This document shows, in pieces, positions 8,047 to 15,987 of a DNA stretch of 54,304 bases. Below the pieces are notes generated by a model. It was given only the letters and a program-made list of their open reading frames with translations, ran no database searches and had not been told where the DNA came from. The stretch covers positions 1 through 54,304 of the forward strand of contig CAJULF010000017.1 in NCBI GenBank assembly GCA_910587135.1, read 5' to 3'. This DNA is from an uncultured Oscillospiraceae bacterium. GTDB taxonomy: Bacteria; Bacillota; Clostridia; Oscillospirales; Ruminococcaceae. Position 1 is the stretch's first letter, and each line of letters starts with the position of its first letter. Made by a program: the position numbers and the translations under genes.

Positions 8047-8077
8047 AGCGCGGGACGTTGAATTCCGCGCTTTAGTT
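8047..8077 (+). terminator. Second hairpin beyond the repeat, possible ilvD terminator
   Basis: AGCGCGG (8047-8053) and CCGCGCT (8065-8071) repeat the stem found at 7830, here followed by TTAGTT. Could be the original terminator separated from its twin by the repeat. Confidence 0.5.
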
Positions 8078-8171
8078 ATGGAATTGTTTGATTTTTGTTG
8101 GATTTCTGCTGCTTGGCTGTTGTTATAAATAATTTATGCTGTTAATATATGTTGACAAAGGCTGAAATGCA

Positions 8172-8360
8172 GTTAAGTCATGTTGATCTAAAGCTGAATT
8201 ATTAAAAAGAATTTCCCGCACCGCCGCAAACAACGCATAGCGTTGTTTGCGCTATCTCGCCGTAAAAGCTCCGCCCGCTTTGCGGGCTGCGCTTTCACGG
8301 CAGATTGCGGGAAATTCATGCGTGGTCGGATAGTGGATTTTAGCTTTCAGCGCCTTTGAC
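8172..8360 (-). repeat. B-type structured intergenic repeat, inverted
   Basis: Reverse-oriented B copy: AATTTCCCGCACCGCC at one end and GGCAGATTGCGGGAAATTC at the other. An inner perfect hairpin GCAAACAACGC/GCGTTGTTTGC is present. On its own strand the segment gccgtgaaagcgcagcccgc is the empty site for the 59-bp insert found in the B copy at 53000. The rest of 8081-8478 shows no gene. Confidence 0.8.
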
Positions 8361-8478
8361 TTCTTGATTGTTATGTTTTTCGTTGATTATTTTTTATCAT
8401 GTGAGTTTTAATTCAATGCTCTTTGCGCTTAAAATAGTAAAGATATCTTAAAAAAATATTACAATTTTGTAACTATTC

Positions 8479-8507
8479 TTGACATACAAAGCGAATAGTG
8501 ATACAAT
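8479..8507 (+). promoter_or_regulatory. Promoter of the ABC export operon
   Basis: TTGACA (8479-8484), 17-bp spacer, TACAAT (8502-8507), in an AT-rich region about 210 nt before the ATPase gene. A second, weaker TATAAT lies near 8610. The leader between has no recognisable riboswitch; 8640-8706 contains a degenerate copy of the AT-rich inverted repeat (GTCAACTGT twice). Confidence 0.75.
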
Positions 8508-8720
8508 TATATATGTGTGATAGTTTATTGTTTTTTCACGGTAAAAATTTTTAGAATAAGTAAAATTTTTCTGAAAAAATGCAACTTTTTTGGTATGTAA
8601 TTTGTCTTATATAATGAGGAATAAAATATCGGCTGACATCACGGATATAGTCGACAGTAAAAATATAAAACCGTCAACTGTAATCTGCCGATTGTCAACT
8701 GTGAATAAGGGGGCAGACGC

Positions 8721-9458
8721 TTGGAGGAAAATAAAAAACAGCCAAAAACAATGATAAGGGTCAAAAATCTCCGCAAGGAGTATCGTCTGGAGGACGATAC
8801 TGTCGTTGCGCTGAAAAGGATCAATCTGGAAATAAAGCAGGGCGAGATCTGCTGTATTTTCGGTACGTCGGGTTCGGGTAAGTCAACGCTGCTTAATCAG
8901 CTCGCGGGGCTTGAAAAGCCCACCTTCGGCGACGTATTCATACGCGGTGTTCCCATCACCCGGCTCTCGGAAAGAGAGCTTGCGGCTTTCAGACAGAAGC
9001 ACATAGGCTTTGTATTTCAGTCCTATAACCTGCTTCCGTTCATGACTGCCGCGGAGAATGTCGCCATGCCGCTGATGTTCCGCGGGGAATCAAAGCGGAA
9101 GCGCATGAAAAAGGCTGTGGCTATACTTAAAAAAGTCGGTCTGGGCAACAGATTGAAGCATTACCCGCGGCAGATGTCAGGCGGTCAGCAGCAGCGCGTC
9201 GGTATCGCGAGGGCTTTTGTGGCGAAGCCGGACGTGGTATTTGCGGACGAGCCTACGGGCAACCTCGATTCTAAAACGACCATTGAGGTTATGGATATGA
9301 TAAAATCTTTCGCGAGAAGATTCAACCAGACGATAGTGCTTGTTACCCATGACCCCGAGATGGCGCAGTACGCCGACAGAATCATTACGCTTGTCGACGG
9401 AAGAATTGTAAAAGAAACTATTAATAATGAAGGAGAACAACATGAACAAGCTATTTAA
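8721..9458 (+). CDS. ABC transporter ATP-binding protein (MacB/LolD type)
   Basis: Nucleotide-binding subunit, 245 residues, of the MacB/LolD/FtsE class that works with FtsX-like permeases, often in mechanotransmission rather than ordinary transport. Walker A is GTSGSGKST, the Q-loop QSYNLLPFMTAAENV, the signature SGGQQQRVGIARA, Walker B VVFADEPTGNLD and the switch histidine VTHDPEMA. I accept the TTG start at 8721 because AAGGGGG lies 7 nt upstream; the ATG at 8751 has no close ribosome binding site. It overlaps the next gene by 17 nt, which implies translational coupling of the trio. Confidence 0.92.
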   Translation: MEENKKQPKTMIRVKNLRKEYRLEDDTVVALKRINLEIKQGEICCIFGTSGSGKSTLLNQLAGLEKPTFGDVFIRGVPITRLSERELAAFRQKHIGFVFQSYNLLPFMTAAENVAMPLMFRGESKRKRMKKAVAILKKVGLGNRLKHYPRQMSGGQQQRVGIARAFVAKPDVVFADEPTGNLDSKTTIEVMDMIKSFARRFNQTIVLVTHDPEMAQYADRIITLVDGRIVKETINNEGEQHEQAI

Positions 9459-12411
9459 AGCAGCTGCGGCTTTTGCTGTAAGCGCCGCGCTGCTTATTCC
9501 GCAGAGCGCTATAACATATGCGGTGCCCGCAGCTGCGGATGCCGCGCAGACCGGCACCGCCGATACGGTGCCCGGGGAAACCGCACCGTCAACCGATCCG
9601 ACAACCCCCGATGACGGCAATGAGCCTACGGAAAAAGGCAATCCAAGCAAGCCCGTGCTGGTGGGATATACTCTTACAAATGACAGAAACAAGCCGATAA
9701 GCAGCGTTTCGCCCAACGGAGAGTTCAATATCGAGGTAATCATCAAGGATATTGGGCTTAAAACATCCGATATAAAGGGAAATGCGGATATAGACTTTAT
9801 TAAGTCGGTAGACAGCTTCAGGGGTACGCTCAAGAGCGTGGAAATAACCTCTCAGCCCGACGAGCTTCTTACATACAAGGTAAACTTTGAAAAGTGCAAG
9901 TGGATAGGCGGAAGCACGGATTTCGGCTTTATGACGGGTTTTCTGTCCCTTGGCAGCGATTATAAGGAAATGACCTTTGCTGTAAGGGAGTGCAAGGAGA
10001 GCAGCGGCGGCAATACCCCCGACTACACCACAGCCGAGCCTACTTTCCGCGTTACCGCAGAGCAGCCCGATGCGCCTATCAGAGCGGGCGACGAGGGCAC
10101 CGTCGAGTTTACGATAAAGAATCTCGGCTCTGTTGAGGCGGAGCGGGTACTGGTAGAGATAAGCGCGTCCGATGACCTGCTCATTACCGACGGCACCGGC
10201 TCTCAGGATATCAATATCATATATTCGGGCGGCAGCGATACCGTCAGAGTGCGCTATAAGGCGGGGGACAAGATAAACTCCGCAAAGCAGACCTTCACGG
10301 TCAATCTGCGCTATTATTACGACAACGGCAACGGCGAATCCTCAGGTTCCTCCACAAATACGGTCAGCTTTGAGTCCGTTGTTTCCACGATAGAAAAGGT
10401 GTACCCCGTGGTGCTGTCGGAGTTCGACTTGTCCGAAAAGCTTGTGGACGCAAATAAGGAATATTCGGGAACGGTTACGCTCAATAATATCGGCTCGGCT
10501 GATATGAAGGGTGTGTTCATCAACTTCTCCAGCGGCGGCGATTTCATTTTGACGGGCGGCACAAGCACGGTTTTCGTTCCCGATCTGGAAAAGGGAAAAT
10601 CCTATAAAGTGCCCATCAAGATAAAGACGCTTTCGGGCTTCAACAGCCTTAAGCAGGACCTGTCCGTAAGCGTGAAGTACTCCTATACCGTTGGCAGCGA
10701 GGACAGAGAGGGAACGGTTGAGAACACCTTTACCATGTTCGCGAATATGGAGTCCGCTTACGCTCCGCTTCCCGTGGTATCCATATCGGGACAGGAAACT
10801 CCCGTTTCGGCGGGTCATAAGTACCGCTATAAGATAGTTGTGGAGAACAAGGGCGAGCTTGATATGGACAACGTTACCCTTAAGCTTAAGGGCGGCGAGG
10901 GTATCGGCATCGCCGCGGCGGACGAATCCGCATTCATAGCGAAAATTCCCGCGGGCGGCAAGGAGTCTGTTCCCATGAGCTTTGAAACCGCGGCGGAGCT
11001 TGTAAGCTCTAAGATAGGTGTGGATATCGACATAAGTTATTTCTTTGAAAATAACGGCAAAAATGAGCAGGTATCCTCCTCTTCATCGGTTTCCATGGAC
11101 GCCATAGTTTCGGGCGCTCCGATAATCCGCATGACCGGCAAAAGTTTAGGCAAGGCGGTTACCGCAAAGAACGAGTACGAATATACCCTTAATCTCACAA
11201 ATTACGGCGATATTGCGGTAAAGGACATTTATCTCAACCTGACCACCTCTGATTCTCTTTATATGCTTGAGGGTACGGAGTACGCGCACGTTGATTCCAT
11301 TGCCGCAGGCAAGACCGCTTCCGTAAAGGTGAAGTTCCGCACTACGGATACTATCACTTCCGCAAAGCAGTCCATACACGCAAAGATAACATATAGCTAC
11401 GGCGTTACAAACGCCGAAAAGACTGCCGAGACCGACGGCGAGGTGAGCATTATCGCTGCGGGCGCGAGCGATCCTTCCTCATCCAACACCGCTGCTCCTA
11501 ACGTAATTATCGGCGCATATAATATCGGCGCGGAGCAGATAGCGGCGGGCGATCCCTTTGATCTTAAGCTCGATCTGTACAACACCAGCTCGGCGCTGGG
11601 CGTTGAAAACCTTGTAATGACGATAAATGCCAGCGGCGATATAAGCATATACGGCGGCGGCAACACTTTCTTCTATCCCACTATGGACGCTACGGGTACG
11701 ATATCCGAAACTATACCGCTCAAGGCTATGGCTACCGCGGATACCGGCACCTCTTCTGTTTCTATCTCGCTCAAATATGATTATGTGGACAACGGCAACC
11801 GTCAGACCGTGACCAGTGAGCAGACCATCTTTGTTCCCGTTTATCAGCCCGATAAGATGTCATTTGAAGTTCAGATACCCACTTATACGGTCATGGCGGG
11901 AAATCAAGTGTATATCACCACGTCCTACCTGAATAAGGGCAGAAGCGCCATAGCCAACATCAAGGCGGAGCTTGTCGGTGAAATCGAGGCGCTCTCCACC
12001 TCCAAGGTTATCGGTACGGTAGACCCGGGCAAGAACGGCACGTTTGATTTTATCGTTACCCCCTATATGGGCGGCGAATGTTCTTTTACAATAAAGGTGA
12101 CTTATGAAGATTCTACCCTCACTGAGATAACCAAGGAGTTCCCCGTAAGCTTTATGGTAGAAGAGCAGATATGGGACGATCCGAGCAACTGGGGAGATTT
12201 TCCTATGACTATGGAGCCTGAGGACGGCAGCGGTTTCCCGTGGCTTATTCTCTGGATAGGCATAGGCGTGCTTGTAGTGGGCGGCGTGGTTACTCTTATC
12301 GTGCTGCTTAATGTTAAGAAGAAAAAGAAGAAAAAGCTGACCGAGGCGGATATTGACTGGGAGGACGATCTGGACGACGTTCTGAACGATTCAAATGAAA
12401 CCAAGGTCTGA
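9442..12411 (+). CDS. Large exported CARDB-like repeat protein of an ABC export operon
   Basis: 989 residues. It has an N-terminal signal peptide (about 1-31), a Thr/Pro/Asp-rich linker, then a chain of Ig-like modules of about 120-150 residues resembling CARDB/COG1361 S-layer-type domains; recurring phrases such as VENKGELDMDNVTLKL, LTNYGDIAVKDIYLNL and KNLGSVEAERVLVEI mark them. Near the C-terminus lies a membrane helix (about 932-958), seven lysines and an acidic tail. The protein is thus anchored in the membrane with its modules outside. I start it at ATG 9442 with AAGGAG 6 nt upstream rather than at ATG 9427, which lies over that site. Set between an ABC ATPase and an FtsX-like permease, it may be the extracellular partner of that transporter. 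Ligand unknown. Confidence 0.75.
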   Translation: MNKLFKAAAAFAVSAALLIPQSAITYAVPAAADAAQTGTADTVPGETAPSTDPTTPDDGNEPTEKGNPSKPVLVGYTLTNDRNKPISSVSPNGEFNIEVIIKDIGLKTSDIKGNADIDFIKSVDSFRGTLKSVEITSQPDELLTYKVNFEKCKWIGGSTDFGFMTGFLSLGSDYKEMTFAVRECKESSGGNTPDYTTAEPTFRVTAEQPDAPIRAGDEGTVEFTIKNLGSVEAERVLVEISASDDLLITDGTGSQDINIIYSGGSDTVRVRYKAGDKINSAKQTFTVNLRYYYDNGNGESSGSSTNTVSFESVVSTIEKVYPVVLSEFDLSEKLVDANKEYSGTVTLNNIGSADMKGVFINFSSGGDFILTGGTSTVFVPDLEKGKSYKVPIKIKTLSGFNSLKQDLSVSVKYSYTVGSEDREGTVENTFTMFANMESAYAPLPVVSISGQETPVSAGHKYRYKIVVENKGELDMDNVTLKLKGGEGIGIAAADESAFIAKIPAGGKESVPMSFETAAELVSSKIGVDIDISYFFENNGKNEQVSSSSSVSMDAIVSGAPIIRMTGKSLGKAVTAKNEYEYTLNLTNYGDIAVKDIYLNLTTSDSLYMLEGTEYAHVDSIAAGKTASVKVKFRTTDTITSAKQSIHAKITYSYGVTNAEKTAETDGEVSIIAAGASDPSSSNTAAPNVIIGAYNIGAEQIAAGDPFDLKLDLYNTSSALGVENLVMTINASGDISIYGGGNTFFYPTMDATGTISETIPLKAMATADTGTSSVSISLKYDYVDNGNRQTVTSEQTIFVPVYQPDKMSFEVQIPTYTVMAGNQVYITTSYLNKGRSAIANIKAELVGEIEALSTSKVIGTVDPGKNGTFDFIVTPYMGGECSFTIKVTYEDSTLTEITKEFPVSFMVEEQIWDDPSNWGDFPMTMEPEDGSGFPWLILWIGIGVLVVGGVVTLIVLLNVKKKKKKKLTEADIDWEDDLDDVLNDSNETKV

Positions 12412-12426
12412 CCCGAAAGGACAGCT

Positions 12427-13812
12427 ATGAAATTAGGAGACATGATTAAAATCTGCCTTCAGAACCTGCTGCGCCGAAAGAGCCGTACCATTCTTACGGT
12501 TCTCGGCGTTGTGGTGGGCTGCTGCGCTATTGTAACAATGCTGTCCATCGGTATAGGAGTGCAGAATTCACAGGAAATTATGCTTTCGGGCATGGGCGAC
12601 CTTACCCTTATTCAGGTATACGGCAATGGAATAAAGGCGGAGCTTAACGACGAGGCTCTGAGGAAATTCGAGAACATACCGTACGCGGACGTGGCAATAG
12701 GAAAAACACGCCTTGAAAACGTAGGCTTTAATATATACGCGGGAGAAAACCGCCGTTATGAGCTAAGCTGGGCGCAGGTCATAGGCATGAACGCGGACGC
12801 GATGGAAAAATTCGGTCTGGAGCTTGTCGAGGGAAGCTTTCCCAAAAATGATTTTGAGGTTCTGGCAGGTCAGAAAACCGTCTACAACTTTATGGATAGG
12901 GAGCGCCCCGACGGTCAGAATCGCATAGATTTGTGGGATTATATGTACACACAGACTCCCGAGGGATATTATGAATATAATCCTGACGCGGAGCTGCCCG
13001 ACCCGTTTTTCAATATACTCAACCAGAAGTTGGAAATGGAGCTGTACAGTTACGAAGATTATGACAACAAATTCACGCAGGAAATCAAGATATGCGGCGT
13101 TCTTAAAGAGGATCAGAATAAGGATTACGCCACAAGCGAAGGTCTGATTTTCGTTACAAAAGACCTTAAGGCTATCCAGAAGATGGTTTATCCTACCAGC
13201 AATCAGCAGAAAACCACCTATGACGAGATATACGTCAAGGCGACGGACATCTCAAAGGTGGCAGACGTTGAGGAGGAAATAAAGGCTTTGGGATACTCCA
13301 CATGGTCTATGGAATCTATCCGCAAGCCGCTTGAAGAGCAGGCGCGCCAGCAGCAGATGATGTTCGGCGGACTGGGCGCAGTATCGCTGTTCGTTGCGGC
13401 GCTGGGCATTACAAACACCATGATAATGTCGGTTTCCGAGAGAACGCGCGAGATCGGCGTTATGAAAGCGCTTGGCTGCTATCTCGGCAATATCCGCGCG
13501 ACATTCCTTATGGAGGCGGGATTTGTGGGGCTTATCGGGGGCATTATCGGCTCGATTATAAGCTATATAATTTCAATAGTGATAAATGTGGTTTCCACAC
13601 AAACCGACCTGTCCGCCGCGCAGAGTTTTCAGGAGTGGTTCGGTATGATAATCGGGGTAATGGATCCGGCGAGCAGCCCCGTTTCAATAGTGCCGCTCTG
13701 GCTTGCGGGCTTCGCGATACTGTTCTCGATTATAATCGGTCTTGGCTCGGGCTTCTATCCCGCAAACAAGGCGGTGCATATCTCGGCTCTTGAGGCTATC
13801 AAGAGAGAGTAA
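12427..13812 (+). CDS. ABC transporter permease (MacB/FtsX-like)
   Basis: 461 residues with the MacB layout: an N-terminal membrane helix after RRKSRTILTVLGV (about 17-40), a large extracytoplasmic domain (about 45-310), and three C-terminal helices (about 318-340, 365-395, 430-455) with SERTREIGVMKALG and FYPANKAVHISALEAIKRE. These are standard FtsX-family signatures. Third gene of the operon, 15 nt behind the exported protein. It has the full periplasmic-domain size of MacB although the organism appears to lack an outer membrane. Possible roles include export of a peptide or transmitting force to a surface protein; the sequence does not decide. Confidence 0.9.
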   Translation: MKLGDMIKICLQNLLRRKSRTILTVLGVVVGCCAIVTMLSIGIGVQNSQEIMLSGMGDLTLIQVYGNGIKAELNDEALRKFENIPYADVAIGKTRLENVGFNIYAGENRRYELSWAQVIGMNADAMEKFGLELVEGSFPKNDFEVLAGQKTVYNFMDRERPDGQNRIDLWDYMYTQTPEGYYEYNPDAELPDPFFNILNQKLEMELYSYEDYDNKFTQEIKICGVLKEDQNKDYATSEGLIFVTKDLKAIQKMVYPTSNQQKTTYDEIYVKATDISKVADVEEEIKALGYSTWSMESIRKPLEEQARQQQMMFGGLGAVSLFVAALGITNTMIMSVSERTREIGVMKALGCYLGNIRATFLMEAGFVGLIGGIIGSIISYIISIVINVVSTQTDLSAAQSFQEWFGMIIGVMDPASSPVSIVPLWLAGFAILFSIIIGLGSGFYPANKAVHISALEAIKRE

Positions 13813-13840
13813 CGGCAGCTGACAGCCGATAAATTCGTTT

Positions 13841-13880
13841 CTCCCAAGGTGCGGACTTTGTTTTGCGCCTTGGGAGTTTT
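13841..13880 (+). terminator. Rho-independent terminator of the ABC export operon
   Basis: CTCCCAAGG pairs with CCTTGGGAG around a short loop, followed by TTTT; begins 28 nt behind the permease stop codon. Confidence 0.85.
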
Positions 13881-13917
13881 GCGTAATACTGTTTTTTTAT
13901 CGGAGTATAAATTTGAT

Positions 13918-14032
13918 TCGAGGCAAGACCGTGTATAGCGCAGGGAAAAGCGACGCAGTCGTACCGTGGTACGTCAGGGAGCTTTGTCGCAGCGATAGGT
14001 ACGGGACTGCCGCGAAGCTGTCTATACGTAGA
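13918..14032. repeat. Imperfect palindromic intergenic element centred on GTACCGTGGTAC
   Basis: About 115 bp. The centre GTACCGTGGTAC (13961-13972) is flanked by arms that pair imperfectly (cagggaaaagcgacgcag on the left, agctttgtcgcagcgat on the right). It differs from the A/B repeats and abuts an A copy. No coding potential. Only one copy in the window. Confidence 0.45.
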
Positions 14033-14047
14033 TTAAAGATTGGCAGC

Positions 14048-14290
14048 CTGTAGAAAAAACCCATATGCCACGCAATGTCGGCACATTAAATTTCAAAAAG
14101 TGTCGGAATTTGCGAAGCAAATTCCGACCGGTTCCCGCAATCGTGCGGAGGTGGTTTTGCACAATATACGCGTGGCTGCTTGTGGCGTTCTGCAGCTCCT
14201 TGCACAAAACCTCGCGCAGCGAACAGCGCGTGCTTGTGGAAATTTTGAAAATTTTTAAATAATTAGCCTCAGGGCAACCTTTATATACAG
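14048..14290 (+). repeat. A-type structured repeat carrying a 59-bp insert
   Basis: Left signature ctgtagaaaaaa, hairpin GTCGGAATTTGC/GCAAATTCCGAC (14102-14128), a second arm opening TTCCCGCAATCGTGCGGAG that is interrupted by the 59-bp element, then the closing arm and the AAATAATTAGCC end. Removing the insert restores a normal A copy. Confidence 0.8.
14153..14211. mobile_element. 59-bp nested insert, copy 1
   Basis: Exactly 59 bp from GGTTTTGCACAA to TTGCACAAAACC, sitting behind GAG in the second arm of the A repeat. Same length and end design as the inserts at 41546 and 53065; the interior is the most divergent of the three. Confidence 0.6.
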
Positions 14291-14291
14291 T

Positions 14292-14395
14292 CCGAGTTCA
14301 CATATGCCGAATGGCAAATGTGAACGGTTTCCGGCAGGCTTGCGGAGTGGGGCGCAGCATAACGGAGTATGACCGGCGGAAATTTTGAAATTATG
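14292..14395 (+). repeat. Partial A-type repeat
   Basis: A shortened copy directly after the previous one: hairpin TTCACATATGCC/GGCAAATGTGAA, then GGTTTCCGGCAGGC...GACCGGCGGAAATTTTGAAATT. The left signature and the AAATAA...GGTCA end are missing. The arm sequence again differs from other copies while still pairing. Confidence 0.65.
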
Positions 14396-14417
14396 ATCAG
14401 AAAAATTGTTTTACCCC

Positions 14418-14446
14418 TTGACAAACAAAAAAATATGTGTTATACT
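14418..14446 (+). promoter_or_regulatory. Promoter of the T-box/trpXYZ operon
   Basis: TTGACA (14418-14423), 17-bp spacer, TATACT (14441-14446), directly upstream of the T-box leader. The start site would be near 14453. Confidence 0.85.
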
Positions 14447-14452
14447 ATAACA

Positions 14453-14750
14453 GTGGTATACTGCATTAATATGGTGAGATCAAACCTGTGAGCAGGAGAA
14501 GTAAGCATTGTCAAAGCCTTACAGAGAGCCGCCGTTGGTGGAAGCGCGGCAGGACAGCTTTGCCGAATGGACCTGCGAGGGCAAACCGAAAGATTTTTAT
14601 TAAGTAGGGGCGACGTATCGCGCGTTAAGCGGAACCGTTTTGCCGTGATAAAGGCGGCAGCGCGGGCAGAGTGCGTCTTTTGGACGAATTTGGGTGGTAT
14701 CGCAGGATAGAAGTTATCTTGTCCCATGTAGAACAGGGGCAAGTTTTTTT
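14453..14750 (+). promoter_or_regulatory. T-box riboswitch, tryptophan specifier (UGG)
   Basis: Leader RNA that binds uncharged tRNA and lets transcription continue. Stem I features are visible: AGAGAGCC (14523-14530), GTTGGTGGAA (14534-14543), and the specifier TGG at 14568-14570 in the context GAATGGACCTGCGAGG. The T-box core TGGGTGGTATCGCAGG (14691-14706) is the antiterminator half that meets the tRNA end. The competing terminator is CTTGTCCC (14718-14725) with GGGGCAAG (14736-14743) and seven T. UGG is the tryptophan codon, so this controls the transporter behind it in response to Trp-tRNA charging. Confidence 0.93.
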
Positions 14751-14819
14751 ATGCCCCAAAGCGGACGCCGCATAAATAAAAAAACAGCGGCAAAGACTTA
14801 TTTACAGGAGGAATATGTT

Positions 14820-15827
14820 ATGAAAACCTTAAAGAAAATTATTTCGGCAGCAGCTGCTATTGGAATGGCGCTTACTATGTCGGCGGCGTTTGCGGGCTGT
14901 AAAAATGACGATGCAAACGGCGGTAACGACGAGATGCTCAATATAGGCGTTATTCAGTTTGCGGCGCACCCCTCTCTGGACAACTGCTACAGCGGTATCG
15001 AGCAGGGGCTGATGGCAAGCGAATACGCAAGCAGAATTAAAATCGATCTTCAGAACGGAAACGGTGACACCGCCGCTTGCGACAGCATCGCGAGCAGCAT
15101 GGTCAGCAAGAATTACGATATGATATTCGCTATCGCTACTCCTGCGGCGCTTTCCGCATATTCCGCGGCGCAGAACAGCGACATTCCCGTTATTTTCTGC
15201 GCGGTAAGCGATCCCGTTGAAGCGGGTCTTACCGAGAGCTTTGACGCCGGCATAAAGAACTGCGTGGGCACCTCCGATATTTTGGAGCTTGACAAGCAGG
15301 TGGAGCTTATCCAAACGCTTCAGCCCGACGTTAAGTCTATCGGCGTGCTTTACACCACAACAGAAGCCAACTCGCTGTCGCACCTTGCATCGCTTAAGGA
15401 GATATGCGCGCCCCTCGGGATAGAGGTTGTGGATCAGGGCGTTTCCAACGCGGCGGATATCCCTCAGGCTGCGACCTCTCTCGCAAGCAAGGTTGACTGC
15501 ATCAACAACTTCACCGACAACAACGTTGTAAACAATCTCAGTACGCTTCTTGAAAAGGCTGACGCGGCGGGTATCCCCGTGTACGGCTCGGAGATAGAGC
15601 AGGTAAAGAACGGCTGTCTGGCTTCCATATCCATCGATTATGTTGCTCTCGGAGTAAAAACCGCAGAAATGGGCGTTGAGGTTCTTGACGGCACAAAATG
15701 CGAGGAGATGGCGGTAGGCAAGATATCCGAGGGTACGCCCGTTGTCAATACGGAGGTCCTGGAGAAGTTTTCCATAACTCTGCCCGAAAGCCTTGCTGAC
15801 GCGGAGCAGGTCGTAACCAATAAATAA
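14820..15827 (+). CDS. trpX: Tryptophan ABC transporter substrate-binding lipoprotein
   Basis: 335 residues of the ABC_sub_bind (PF04392-like) family, which resembles periplasmic sugar and amino acid binding proteins. A lipoprotein signal peptide ends in AFAGC (Cys at about residue 27). Mature-domain marks are IGVIQFAAHPSLDN, MIFAIATPAALSA, IPVIFCAVSDPVEAGL and IGVLYTTTEANS. The start is ATG 14820 with CAGGAGGAA upstream; the open frame reaching back to 14694 runs through the T-box and is not translated. The UGG T-box and the TrpY/TrpZ genes behind it support tryptophan or a precursor as substrate. Substrate is an inference from regulation. Confidence 0.88.
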   Translation: MKTLKKIISAAAAIGMALTMSAAFAGCKNDDANGGNDEMLNIGVIQFAAHPSLDNCYSGIEQGLMASEYASRIKIDLQNGNGDTAACDSIASSMVSKNYDMIFAIATPAALSAYSAAQNSDIPVIFCAVSDPVEAGLTESFDAGIKNCVGTSDILELDKQVELIQTLQPDVKSIGVLYTTTEANSLSHLASLKEICAPLGIEVVDQGVSNAADIPQAATSLASKVDCINNFTDNNVVNNLSTLLEKADAAGIPVYGSEIEQVKNGCLASISIDYVALGVKTAEMGVEVLDGTKCEEMAVGKISEGTPVVNTEVLEKFSITLPESLADAEQVVTNK

Positions 15828-15828
15828 G

Positions 15829-15891
15829 AACTTGTTCTCATAGTCTGAAATTTGCCGTTGGACAAGAGTTGAGCGGCTATGAGAGCAAGTT
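15829..15891 (+). promoter_or_regulatory. Stem-loop between trpX and trpY
   Basis: AACTTGTTCTCATAG (15829-15843) pairs over 15 bp (one G-U) with CTATGAGAGCAAGTT (15877-15891). No T-run follows. Its place right behind the trpX stop codon fits a 3' stabiliser that raises binding-protein expression over the permease. Confidence 0.55.
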
Positions 15892-15903
15892 GTAACTCAT
15901 CTA

Positions 15904-15953
15904 AAGGCGACAACGCACAAAGACGGATTTGCGGCTTTGTGCGGGGCTGCCTT
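15904..15953. mobile_element. Deleted copy of the 20-bp-TIR miniature element
   Basis: AAGGCGACAACGCACAAAG at the left and CTTTGTGCGGGGCTGCCTT at the right: both ends match the full element at 22031 with few changes, but only 12 bp of interior remain. It can fold into one hairpin inside the trpX-trpY message. Confidence 0.65.
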
Positions 15954-15987
15954 AAACGTCGTTTCAACTGTTCCGTGGGGGGTCGAC

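Noticed and set aside
14153..14211. The 59-bp inserts as integron attC sites ("59-base elements")
   Set aside because: The ends lack the GTTRRRY/RYYYAAC core sites, no gene cassettes lie between copies, and no integron integrase is present. The matching length appears coincidental.
14694..14819. A 42-codon N-terminal extension of the trpX frame
   Set aside because: It starts within the T-box core and runs through the terminator; ATG 14820 has a strong ribosome binding site and a proper lipoprotein signal.
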